DNA of 64,000 bases from Pseudomonas anguilliseptica (GTDB taxonomy: Bacteria > Pseudomonadota > Gammaproteobacteria > Pseudomonadales > Pseudomonadaceae): the NCBI RefSeq assembly GCF_900105355.1, contig NZ_FNSC01000001.1:2480001-2544000 (forward strand), written 5' to 3'. This document shows positions 48,974 through 57,501 of this stretch, piece by piece. Below the pieces are notes generated by a model. The model was not told where the DNA came from. It ran no database searches and saw only the letters and a program-made list of their open reading frames with translations. Position 1 is the stretch's first letter, and each line of letters begins with the position of its first letter. A program made the translations under genes and the position numbers.

Positions 48974-50134
48974 TTAACTCGGCCACTTCCAGGCTGGTTC
49001 ATCGAGCATGCCCTGGCCCTGGATCACGGTTTGTCCCAGCTGTTTTTCCAGGACGATGGCGTTGCACTCGGGGTGCTGCTCCAGGGTGGCGATCAACCGA
49101 CTGGCGTGGGACACCACCCACACCTGGGTATGTTGCGAGGCGGCGATAATCAGCCGGCCGAGGGCGGGCAGCAGATCCGGGTGCAGGCTGGTTTCCGGTT
49201 CGTTCAGCACCATCAATGAGGGTGGCCTTGGCGTGAGTAGGGCGGCGACCAGCAGCAGGTAGCGCAGGGTGCCGTCCGACAATTCGCTGGCCGACAACGG
49301 TCTTAGCAAGCCCTCCTGGCGTAACTCCACGGCAAAGCGCCCGCCTTGTTGAACGTCGATACGCAAACGTGCGCTGGGGAAGGCGTCGCTGATGGCTGCA
49401 TCCAGCGCAGCGGCATCGCCGATTTCACGAATGGTCTGCAATGCTGCCGCCAAGTCACGGCCGTCGTGGTGCAAAACCGGCGTGCGGGTGCCCAGTTGCG
49501 GCTGGCGCGCGGGCGCTTCGGTATCGCTGCGAAAGTGATCGTAGAAGCGCCAGCGGCGGATATGTTCGCGCAGCTGAAACACTTCCGGGCAGGCGGAATC
49601 CTTGCCGATTTGATCGAACAGGCTGTCGAAACTCGGCAGATGCTGGGCCATCACCTGCCAGTTGCGCCCTTCACGTATACGCACCATCGGCCCGGCGCGA
49701 TCCACCAGCAATGAGGCAGGGCGATAGCTTGCCCCCGCCCAGATGCACTCACGTTTGATCTCGGGATCCAACGCGAAGGCGGACAGGCTTGGCTCCGGCA
49801 GCCCGAGGGAAATGGCATAGCTGAAATCATCACCGGCAAAACCCAGGCGCAGGCGCCTGACCTCCTTGCGCGGGCCTCCCTGCACCGGCACCTCGCCGCT
49901 GAGCATGCGCCGGCTGAGGGTTTCCGGCCCGGCCCAGAAGGTGGAGTCCAGCCCGCCCTCACGGGCCAGGGCATTGACCACGCCGCCCTGCGCGGTTTCC
50001 GCGAGCAGGCGCAGGGCGCGATAGAGGTTGGATTTGCCGCTGCCATTGGCTCCGGTGACCAGATTGAGCCGGCCCAATGGCAGCACCAGATTATTGATTG
50101 AGCGGTAGTTGGCGACGGCAAGGGTGTGCAGCAT
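48974..50134 (-). CDS. AAA-family (RecF/OLD-like) ATPase
   Basis: A 386-residue SMC-like ABC ATPase: Walker A GANGSGKS at residues 28-35, near an N-terminal NYRSINNLVLPLGRLNLVTG; C-terminal signature SELSDGTLRYLLLVAALL (ABC signature) and Walker B-D-loop VLNEPETSLHPDLL. The family is linked with DNA repair and with some defence systems, but no nuclease partner is adjacent, so I do not assign defence. It lies upstream (in transcription) of hairpin copy B. Confidence 0.85.
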   Translation of the reverse strand: MLHTLAVANYRSINNLVLPLGRLNLVTGANGSGKSNLYRALRLLAETAQGGVVNALAREGGLDSTFWAGPETLSRRMLSGEVPVQGGPRKEVRRLRLGFAGDDFSYAISLGLPEPSLSAFALDPEIKRECIWAGASYRPASLLVDRAGPMVRIREGRNWQVMAQHLPSFDSLFDQIGKDSACPEVFQLREHIRRWRFYDHFRSDTEAPARQPQLGTRTPVLHHDGRDLAAALQTIREIGDAAALDAAISDAFPSARLRIDVQQGGRFAVELRQEGLLRPLSASELSDGTLRYLLLVAALLTPRPPSLMVLNEPETSLHPDLLPALGRLIIAASQHTQVWVVSHASRLIATLEQHPECNAIVLEKQLGQTVIQGQGMLDEPAWKWPS

Positions 50135-50175
50135 GGGTGTCGTCCTGACGATTGATTAATGGATGCTGGCAGCAT

Positions 50176-50250
50176 GTAGGGGGGATGACGCTCTTTTTAT
50201 CCACCAGTTAGGCCGTGAATGGTGGATGGGTAAAGCGCCATCCACCCTAC
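50176..50250. repeat. 75-bp hairpin repeat, copy C
   Basis: Starts GTAGGGGGGATGACGCTCTT and ends CGCCATCCACCCTAC, with the same internal GGTGGATGGGTAAAGC as copy A. It lies between the divergent... ends of polB (stop at 50259) and the ATPase gene start. Confidence 0.88.
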
Positions 50251-50258
50251 AAGAGCGT

Positions 50259-52628
50259 TCAAAACAACCCCAACTGCCCGCCGATCAGCGTGGCGAAGTC
50301 ATCCTCGACAAAGGGCAGGATGGCATCGGCAACCGGTTGTAGTTGGCGGCTCAGGTAGTGGTCGTAGTCGATGACGGCGCTGCGTGCTTCCAGCGGTTGT
50401 GGGCCAGCGCTGGTGATCACATAGCTGATCCAGCCGCCGCGCTGGTATTGCAGCGGGCGGCCTTGGGCGGCGTTGAACTCATCGGCCAGGCGCGCGGCGC
50501 GTACATGGGGCGGCACGTTGCGTTCGTAATCGGTGAGCAGGCGGCGCAGGCGCTTGCGGTAAACCAGCAGCTCGTCCAGTTCGCCATTCAGGGTGCGGCT
50601 GACGTAATCACGCACATAGTCCTGATAGGGTTGGCCGAGGAAGATGCGCTCATACAGCTCGCGCTGAAACTGCTGGGCCAGCGGCGACCAGTCGCTGCGC
50701 ACGGTTTCCAGGCCCTTGTAGATCATCTTGTGGCTGCCGTCAGTCTGGCTGACCAGGCCGGCATAGCGCTTCTTGCTGCCTTCCTCGGTACCTCGGATGG
50801 TCGGCATCAGAAAGCGCCTGTAGTGGGTTTCGAACTGCAGCTCCAACGCGCTTTCCAGGCCGTACTCATCACGCAAGTGATCGCGCCACCAGGCATTAAC
50901 CTTGGCCACCAGGCTGCGACCGATCTGCCCCGCCTCCTCTTCGCCGTGCGGGCGTTTAAGCCAGACAAAGGTGGAGTCGGTATCGCCGTAGATCACCGCA
51001 TAACCCTCGGCCTCGATCAGCGCGCGGGTGCGGGCCATGATCTCGTGGCCGCGCAGGGTGATGGAGGAGGCCAGGCGCGTGTCGAAGAAGCGGCAACCGC
51101 TGGAACCGAGCACGCCGTAGAAAGCGTTCATGATGATCTTCAGCGCTTGCGACAGCGGTGCGTTGTGCTCGCGCTTGGCTGCCTCACGGCCCTGCCACAC
51201 TCGCTCGACAATCGCTGGCAGGCAGTGCTGAGTACGGGAGAAACGCGCCCCGCGAAAGCCTGGCACCGAATGCGCGTCGTCCGGTTGACGCAGGCCTTCG
51301 ATCAGCCCCACCGGGTCGATCAGAAAGCTGCGGATAATCGACGGATACAGGCTCTTGTAATCCAGCACCAGCACAGACTCATACAGCCCCGGCTGCGATT
51401 CCATAACAAAACCGCCTGGGCTGTCTTGCGGCGGGTTGTCGCCCAGGTTCGGCGCGACAAAGCCACGGCGGTGCATCAGCGGCATATACAGGTGCTCGAA
51501 GGCAGCCACCGAGCCGCCGTTGCGGTCGGCGGGTAACCCGGTGACCGTGGCGCGTTCCAGCAGGAAGTCGAGGATCGCGGTCTTGCCGAAGATCCGCGTG
51601 ACCAGCTCGCAGTCGCGCAGGTTGTAGCGCGCCAGGGCCGGTTTGTCCTCGCGGAACATGCGGTCGATTTCGTCCATGCGCTGGTAGGGCGTGGAGATAT
51701 CCTTGCCTTCGCCGAGCAGGCTTTGCGCGACGTTTTCCAGGCTGAACGAGGGGAAGCTCCAGGTTGCCGAGCGCAGCGCCTCGATACCGTCGATGATCAA
51801 GCGGCCGGCCGCGTCGGCAAAGAAGTGGCCGTTACCGCTGCCGTGCTCGCGCCACTGCATCTCGCTGCCATCGCGGCCCAAACGCAGGGGGATGGCCAGG
51901 TTGCGCGCGTGTTCGTGCAGCACACGCAAGTCGAACTGCACCAGGTTCCAGCCGATAAGAGCATCAGGATCATGTTCAGCCATCCACTGGTTCAGGCATT
52001 CGAGCAGCTCGCCACGGCTGGCGCAGTACTCCAGCTGAAAATCCACCGCTGGCGGCTGTTCCGGCGTACGGCCGAGCATATACACGTTGCGCTGGCCGCA
52101 GCCTTCAATGGCGATGGAATACAGCTCACCAAAGGCGTTGGTTTCGATGTCCAGCGAGGCCAGCTTGAGCGTCGGGCGGTAATCCTCACAGGGTTTGATC
52201 TGCGCCTCCAGTAGCAGGGCCGGATTGGCCACATCGGGCGTGCCGGTGAACTGCACGGGGGCGGTGATAAAGCGCTCCATCAGGTAGCGTTCGGGCGGTC
52301 GCACGTCGGCCTCGTATACATCCAGGCCGGTGCGACGCAGCTGTTTGTCGAGATCCATCAAGGTGCGGTGCTGCTGGCAATACAGGCCGAGTACCGGGCG
52401 CTGGTGAAAGTCCTTGAGGCTCAGCGGCCGCAGCTCGACACCGCGTTCGCCCGCCAGCAGCGCCTGCGCCTGCTCGCGTTGCCCAGCCGGAATAAATGCC
52501 ACCGAGGTTTGCAGTGGCAGACGCAGCAGGCGCGGGCCGTGGTCGGTGGCCAACCAGAACTCCACCTGCGTGCCGGCCGGCGTATCACGCCAGTGTCGGG
52601 TCAGCAGAAAGCCCTGTTGTAAGTCCAC
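50259..52628 (-). CDS. polB: DNA polymerase II
   Basis: A 789-residue family B DNA polymerase with 3'-5' exonuclease, working in damage bypass and replication restart. Exo I motif is [15 protein letters not shown]; polymerase motif A is [15 protein letters not shown] and motif C is [19 protein letters not shown] follows. Length equals E. coli PolB. The start is GTG at 52628; a weak ribosome binding site precedes it. A perfect LexA box lies about 50 bases upstream, so SOS induction is expected. Confidence 0.96.
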   Translation of the reverse strand: MDLQQGFLLTRHWRDTPAGTQVEFWLATDHGPRLLRLPLQTSVAFIPAGQREQAQALLAGERGVELRPLSLKDFHQRPVLGLYCQQHRTLMDLDKQLRRTGLDVYEADVRPPERYLMERFITAPVQFTGTPDVANPALLLEAQIKPCEDYRPTLKLASLDIETNAFGELYSIAIEGCGQRNVYMLGRTPEQPPAVDFQLEYCASRGELLECLNQWMAEHDPDALIGWNLVQFDLRVLHEHARNLAIPLRLGRDGSEMQWREHGSGNGHFFADAAGRLIIDGIEALRSATWSFPSFSLENVAQSLLGEGKDISTPYQRMDEIDRMFREDKPALARYNLRDCELVTRIFGKTAILDFLLERATVTGLPADRNGGSVAAFEHLYMPLMHRRGFVAPNLGDNPPQDSPGGFVMESQPGLYESVLVLDYKSLYPSIIRSFLIDPVGLIEGLRQPDDAHSVPGFRGARFSRTQHCLPAIVERVWQGREAAKREHNAPLSQALKIIMNAFYGVLGSSGCRFFDTRLASSITLRGHEIMARTRALIEAEGYAVIYGDTDSTFVWLKRPHGEEEAGQIGRSLVAKVNAWWRDHLRDEYGLESALELQFETHYRRFLMPTIRGTEEGSKKRYAGLVSQTDGSHKMIYKGLETVRSDWSPLAQQFQRELYERIFLGQPYQDYVRDYVSRTLNGELDELLVYRKRLRRLLTDYERNVPPHVRAARLADEFNAAQGRPLQYQRGGWISYVITSAGPQPLEARSAVIDYDHYLSRQLQPVADAILPFVEDDFATLIGGQLGLF

Positions 52629-52677
52629 CGCGTCATTCTCGACTGAATTTGATCGGCCAATTCTACCCAGGCTTCAT

Positions 52678-52693
52678 CTGTATGCCCATACAG
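52678..52693. promoter_or_regulatory. LexA (SOS) box between polB and rlhA
   Basis: CTGTATGCCCATACAG is a perfect 16-bp palindrome matching CTG-N10-CAG. It is 50 bases from the polB start and 87 from rlhA; polB is the known SOS member. Confidence 0.9.
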
Positions 52694-52779
52694 TTATTGG
52701 GCGGCTGCCAAGCGGGCACAGACAAATCGGCTATTCCGAGTAAAATGCTCGGCCTGATTGACTGCCCGATACCCAGACC

Positions 52780-54777
52780 ATGTCCCTGCCCAAGCACCAC
52801 CTCGAACTGTTAAGCCCGGCGCGCGATACCGCGATTGCCAAGGAAGCCATCCTGCACGGCGCCGATGCCGTGTATATCGGCGGCCCAGGCTTTGGGGCGC
52901 GGCACAACGCCAGCAACAGCGTGGCCGATATTGCCGAGCTGGTGCAGTTTGCCCACCTGTTCCATGCGCGGGTGTTTGTCACCCTCAACACCATCCTGCA
53001 TGAGGATGAGCTGGAGCCGGCGCGGCAGATGATCTGGCAGCTCTATGAGGCGGGCATCGATGCGCTGATCGTGCAGGACATGGGCGTGATGGAAATGGAC
53101 CTGCCGCCCATCGAGATCCACGCCAGCACCCAGTGCGACATCCGCACCCTGGAAAAAGCCCGTTTCCTCGACAACGCCGGCTTCTCCCAGCTGGTGCTGG
53201 CCCGCGAGCTGAATCTGCAAGAGATCAACAATATCTGCCGCAACGTCGATTCGGCGGTCGAGTTCTTTATCCACGGCGCGCTCTGTGTGGCCTTCTCCGG
53301 GCAGTGCAATATTTCCCACGCGCAGACCGGGCGCAGCGCCAACCGTGGCGATTGTTCGCAGGCATGCCGCCTGCCGTACACCCTGAAAGACGATCAGGGT
53401 CGCGTGGTGGCGTTTGATAAGCACCTGCTGTCGATGAAGGACAACAACCAGACCGACAACCTGGTTCATCTGGTCGATGCTGGCGTGCGCTCGTTCAAGA
53501 TCGAAGGGCGCTACAAGGACATGAGCTACGTGAAGAACATCACCGCGCATTACCGCCGCGAGCTGGATGCGATTCTCGAACAGCGCCCGCACCTGGCCCG
53601 CGCGTCCAGCGGCCGTACCGAGCACTTCTTCACCCCGGACACCGACAAGACCTTCCACCGCGGCAGCACCGATTACTTCGTCACCGACCGCAAGGTGGAC
53701 ATCGGCGCGTTCGACTCGCCGACCTTTACCGGTTTGGCGGTGGGTTACATCGAAAAAGTGAATAAACGCGACCTGATCGCCGTGACCGACACGCCGCTGT
53801 CCAACGGCGATGGCCTCAACGTGCTGATCAAGCGCGAAGTTTTGGGTTTTCGCAGCAACATCTGCGAGCTGAAAGGCGAATTTGAAGAAGACGGCGAGAA
53901 GCGCTACCGCTACCGCGTCGAGCCCAATGAGATGCCCGAGGCCATGCACCGCGTGCGCCCGCAGCCGCCGCTCAACCGCAACCTCGACCACAACTGGCAA
54001 CAGGCCCTGCTCAAGACCTCATCCGAGCGCCGCATTGCGGTTAGCTGGCAGCTGGCCGTGCAGGGCGATCAGTTGAATGTGAGCGTCACCAGTGAGGAGG
54101 GCATCAGCGCCCGTGTCAGCCTGAATGGCCCGTTCGCCGCCGCCAAGGATGCCGAGCAAGCCCGCGAGCAACTGGCCGATGGCCTGAGCAAGCTGGGTAC
54201 CACCATCTACTACAGCAGCGGCGCGCAGATCGATTGCGAGGTTGTGCCCTTTATCCCCGGCTCGCAGCTCAAGGCCCTGCGTCGCGAAGCCATCGAAGCC
54301 CTGACCCAGGCCCGCGTCGCCGCTCACCCGCGTGGCGGGCGCAAACCGGTCAGCGTGCCGCCGCCGGTGTACCCGGAGTCGCACCTGACCTTCCTCGCTA
54401 ACGTCTACAACGACAAGGCCCGCACCTTCTACAAACGTTACGGTGTGCAACTGATCGACGCCGCCTACGAGGCCCACGAAGAGGCGGGTGATGTGCCGGT
54501 GATGATCACCAAGCACTGTCTGCGCTTCTCCTTCAACCTCTGTCCCAAGCAGGCCAAGGGCGTCACCGGCGTGCGCACTAAGGTCTCGGATATGCAGCTG
54601 ATTCATCAGGACGAAGTGCTGACCCTGAAGTTCGACTGCAAGCCCTGCGAGATGCATATCATCGGCAAGATGAAGGGCCATATCCTGCATCAGCCGCAAC
54701 CGGGCAGCGCCCAGAGCAAGGGCGGCGCGGTGGGCTATATCTCCCCGGACGATTTGCTGAAGACCATTAAGCGCTAG
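52780..54777 (+). CDS. rlhA: 23S rRNA C2501 hydroxylase, U32 peptidase-like family
   Basis: A 665-residue member of the U32 family that is not a true peptidase; the E. coli homologue RlhA (YdcP) makes 5-hydroxycytidine 2501 in 23S rRNA with prephenate and iron-sulphur dependence. The near-identical family blocks ALIVQDMGVMEMDLPPIEIH, FFIHGALCVAFSGQCNISH, RSANRGDCSQACRLPYTLKD and SMKDNNQT are present, and the Cys in these blocks fit a cluster site. The longer form (about 650 aa, with C-terminal DUF3656) separates it from TrhP/YegQ. Divergent from polB. Confidence 0.92.
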   Translation: MSLPKHHLELLSPARDTAIAKEAILHGADAVYIGGPGFGARHNASNSVADIAELVQFAHLFHARVFVTLNTILHEDELEPARQMIWQLYEAGIDALIVQDMGVMEMDLPPIEIHASTQCDIRTLEKARFLDNAGFSQLVLARELNLQEINNICRNVDSAVEFFIHGALCVAFSGQCNISHAQTGRSANRGDCSQACRLPYTLKDDQGRVVAFDKHLLSMKDNNQTDNLVHLVDAGVRSFKIEGRYKDMSYVKNITAHYRRELDAILEQRPHLARASSGRTEHFFTPDTDKTFHRGSTDYFVTDRKVDIGAFDSPTFTGLAVGYIEKVNKRDLIAVTDTPLSNGDGLNVLIKREVLGFRSNICELKGEFEEDGEKRYRYRVEPNEMPEAMHRVRPQPPLNRNLDHNWQQALLKTSSERRIAVSWQLAVQGDQLNVSVTSEEGISARVSLNGPFAAAKDAEQAREQLADGLSKLGTTIYYSSGAQIDCEVVPFIPGSQLKALRREAIEALTQARVAAHPRGGRKPVSVPPPVYPESHLTFLANVYNDKARTFYKRYGVQLIDAAYEAHEEAGDVPVMITKHCLRFSFNLCPKQAKGVTGVRTKVSDMQLIHQDEVLTLKFDCKPCEMHIIGKMKGHILHQPQPGSAQSKGGAVGYISPDDLLKTIKR

Positions 54778-54839
54778 GGCGAGCGGGGCTCGTCCTGCGG
54801 TTTGCCAAAGCGCTCCGCGAACAACAGCCAAGCCATTAG

Positions 54840-56031
54840 GGGTCCTCTGAAGTAGCCATGCATTTCTGGCTGACGTCAGCCTCTGCTGATTTCGAAAGTG
54901 ATAAATCGATCAAAAACGATCAGATTACCGGCTCATTTCTGTGTTTTTAGCCGCCGCGAGCACCTCGCGGCAGCCATTTCCAGCATTACGGGCGCACCTC
55001 TCCTGCATTCGTCAGTAAATGTCGGCGCGCCATCCACAGATTTGACAGCGCGAATAAAGTCACCAGTTGCGCCGTGTTTTTGACCAGGCCACGGAAGCGC
55101 GTCTTCACATAACCGAACTGACGCTTGATCACCCGAAACGGATGCTCGACCTTGGCTCGCACTTGGGCCTTGGCCTTCTCGATTTTGCGCTTGGCTTTGT
55201 ACAGCGCGCTGCGCTTACCGAGTTTCTTGTAAGTGCTACGCCGTGCTGCAACCTGCCAGATCACTTGACGGCCCTCATGCTCGGGGCGCTTCTCGACACC
55301 GGTATATCCGGCATCGGCCCCCACCATGTTTTCCTCGCCGTGCAGCAGCTTATCGACCTGGGTGACATCCGCCACGTTGGCGGCAGTACCCACCACGCTG
55401 TGCACCAAGCCAGACTCGTCATCCACCCCGATGTGCGCCTTCATGCCGAAGTAATACTGATTGCCTTTCTTGGTTGAGTGCATCTCAGGGTCACGCTTAC
55501 CGTTCTTGTTCTTGGTTGAACTCGGCGCGTTGATCAGCGTGGCATCGACGATGGTGCCTTGGCGCAGCGACAAACCACGGTCACCCAGGTAGCCATTGAT
55601 CACGGCCAGGATGCCGGCAGCCAGTTCGTGTTTTTCCAGCAAGCGGCGGAAGTTGAGGATGGTGGTTTCGTCAGGAATGCGCTCCAGAGTCAGCCCGGCA
55701 AACTGGCGTAGGATGGTGGTCTCGTACAGCGCCTCTTCCATCGCCGGATCGCTGTAACCGAACCAGTTTTGCATCAGATGCACTCGCAGCATCGCCATCA
55801 GCGGATAGGACGGTCGGCCGCCTTCACCCTTTGGATAATGCGGCTCGATCAAAGCGATCAACCCTTTCCATGGCACTACCCGATCCATCTCGATCAGGAA
55901 CAATTCTTTGCGGGTCTGCTTGCGCTTGCCGGCGTACTCGGCGTCGGCGAAGGTCATCTGCTTCATCGGAAAACTCGGCGGGTGGAGTGCGGATATTTTG
56001 CCAAAATCAGGAAGTCTTTTTCAGACCATCC
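54840..56031 (-). mobile_element. IS5-family insertion sequence, copy 2
   Basis: A 1192-bp element with target duplication TTAG at 54836-54839 and 56032-56035. Termini: GGGTCCTCTGAAGTAGCC on the left and GGATGGTCTGAAAAAGAC read inward from the right. Same orientation and family as copy 1, but about one base in ten differs. It cuts an integrase-like remnant. Confidence 0.92.
54986..55966 (-). CDS. IS5-family DDE transposase, copy 2
   Basis: A 326-residue homologue of the transposase at 2181, with the same domain plan (MLRVHLMQNWFGYSDPAMEE; IVDATLI; GADAGYTG; VEHPFRVIKRQFGYVKTRF). It differs at roughly fifteen scattered positions. The frame is intact. Confidence 0.95.
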   Translation of the reverse strand: MKQMTFADAEYAGKRKQTRKELFLIEMDRVVPWKGLIALIEPHYPKGEGGRPSYPLMAMLRVHLMQNWFGYSDPAMEEALYETTILRQFAGLTLERIPDETTILNFRRLLEKHELAAGILAVINGYLGDRGLSLRQGTIVDATLINAPSSTKNKNGKRDPEMHSTKKGNQYYFGMKAHIGVDDESGLVHSVVGTAANVADVTQVDKLLHGEENMVGADAGYTGVEKRPEHEGRQVIWQVAARRSTYKKLGKRSALYKAKRKIEKAKAQVRAKVEHPFRVIKRQFGYVKTRFRGLVKNTAQLVTLFALSNLWMARRHLLTNAGEVRP

Positions 56032-56035
56032 TTAG

Positions 56036-56240
56036 GTGTGCTCTCGGATTTGATGTATTCACTCCTACCGTCTGCCGGCGGGAAGACATAGACCGCGTTG
56101 TCTGTCTTCATCTGCCGCGCTTCCTCTAGGGCGTTCAGCGCCCTGTCGTTTAGCAGTAAATCCCTCGCGTACTTAGTCTTAACCCGTTCGTGGATCTCGC
56201 CGCCAACCATCACCCGGCTCACTTGCCGTATACAGATGCC
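56036..56240 (-). pseudogene. Tyrosine-recombinase (phage-type integrase) remnant
   Basis: A fragment on the minus strand reads GICIRQVSRVMVGGEIHERV... then ...TKYARDLLLNDRALNALEEA and YVFPPADGRSEYIKSESTP. This resembles the middle of site-specific integrases, where a beta-hairpin precedes L-N-x-R-A-L and F-P. The N-terminus, the catalytic R-H-R-Y residues and the C-terminus are missing. Its upstream end abuts the RND stop codon and its downstream end is cut by IS5 copy 2. It suggests a former genomic island boundary. Family call is by eye. Confidence 0.6.
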
Positions 56241-56317
56241 TCAATTCAAGCCGCTTCCAACTTCCGGCTTTGGTAGTTCTTGATGCTTACCTCGCACAAC
56301 ACACCACAGCCGCCCTA

Positions 56318-57501
56318 GTGGCCTGTCTGGTTAATCCAATAACTCATTCCGAATTACAGCCAGCTTTGCTCGATGCACGGAGCTGATAATCGACTCAGCC
56401 GTTTTGCTCCAGCGGAACGGCTTAGCCGAATGTTCGTTATGAGCCTCAATGAAGCGACGTATCGCCGCTCTCAGGTCAGCCACGCTGCTGAAGGCATCAC
56501 GATAAAGCGCCCGTCTTTCCAGTTGCGCAAACCAGCCCTCCACGGCGTTCAGCCACGAGGCGCTGGTCGGTGTGAAGTGCAGCTTGAAACGGGGATGCTT
56601 CTCCAGCCATTCCCTGACGGCAGCGGTCTTGTGAGTCGAGCTGTTGTCCAGAATTACATGCAGGTCCAGCTCGGCGGGGGTGCTGCGGTCGATCTGTCGA
56701 AGGAACTCCAAAAACTCCTTGGCCCTGTGCCGCTGGGTGATACGGCCGATGACCTTACCCGTCAGGATGTCAAAGGCTGCGTACAGACTGGCCGTACCGT
56801 GGCGCTTATAGTCATGCGTCCGCCGCTCAATCTGCCCGGGCTTGAGCGGCAGCATGGGCTGTGTGCGGTCCAGCGCCTGGATCTGTGTTTTTTCGTCAAC
56901 AGATAGCACCAGGGCGTTGTCGGGCGGATTCAAATAGAGCCCGACGACATCGACCACTTTGTCTGCAAAGTGCGGGTCGTTACTGATCTTGAAGGTTTTC
57001 AACCGGTGCGGCTTGAGGTCGGCAGCAGCCCACACCTGTGCGACCTGCCAGATGCTGACCCCAGCGTACTTGGCCATCAACCGTAGGCTCCAGTGGGTAG
57101 CTTCGCGCGGGACTCGCTGGGTCGTCAGCGTCAGGATTTCCTTGATCTTCGCTTCGTTGAGCTTGCGAGGCGCTCCACTGCGCCGCAGGTCACTCAGCCC
57201 CTCCAGACCGGTCTCCTGGTAGCGTTTACGCCATTTGAAGACCACTGGCGCAGAGACTTGCAGCTGCTCGCTGATCTCCTTGGGCGTGAGACCGTTGGCC
57301 AGCAGCAACAGAATTCTGGCCCGCTGGCCGATGCTCTGAGGCGGCGATCCCATGCGTAACCAGCCTTGCAGCATGTCGGCATCACTGGGACTCAAGAAGA
57401 ATGGGGCTGCTGGCCGGGCCATATGGGAGCTCAATTCATGACGATAGAGCGCGCAGTATACTGGCCCGGCATTGGATTAACGAATTTTGCAGACAGCTCA
57501 C
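56318..57501 (-). mobile_element. IS630-family insertion sequence, copy 2
   Basis: A complete 1184-bp element with TA duplications at 56316-56317 and 57502-57503, inverted relative to copy 1 at 34200 and nearly identical to it. It interrupts the RND pump gene 24 codons before its native stop, adding an IS-encoded tail to the truncated product. Confidence 0.93.
56331..57422 (-). CDS. IS630-family transposase, copy 2
   Basis: A 363-residue transposase identical to that at 34279 except for Pro in place of Leu in MGSxPQS. Helix-turn-helix and DDE residues are unchanged. The start is ATG at 57422. Confidence 0.95.
   Translation of the reverse strand: MARPAAPFFLSPSDADMLQGWLRMGSPPQSIGQRARILLLLANGLTPKEISEQLQVSAPVVFKWRKRYQETGLEGLSDLRRSGAPRKLNEAKIKEILTLTTQRVPREATHWSLRLMAKYAGVSIWQVAQVWAAADLKPHRLKTFKISNDPHFADKVVDVVGLYLNPPDNALVLSVDEKTQIQALDRTQPMLPLKPGQIERRTHDYKRHGTASLYAAFDILTGKVIGRITQRHRAKEFLEFLRQIDRSTPAELDLHVILDNSSTHKTAAVREWLEKHPRFKLHFTPTSASWLNAVEGWFAQLERRALYRDAFSSVADLRAAIRRFIEAHNEHSAKPFRWSKTAESIISSVHRAKLAVIRNELLD

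Noticed and set aside
48974..50134. AAA ATPase considered as a phage-defence gene
   Set aside because: No nuclease, TOPRIM, reverse transcriptase or helicase partner is adjacent; neighbours are housekeeping genes.
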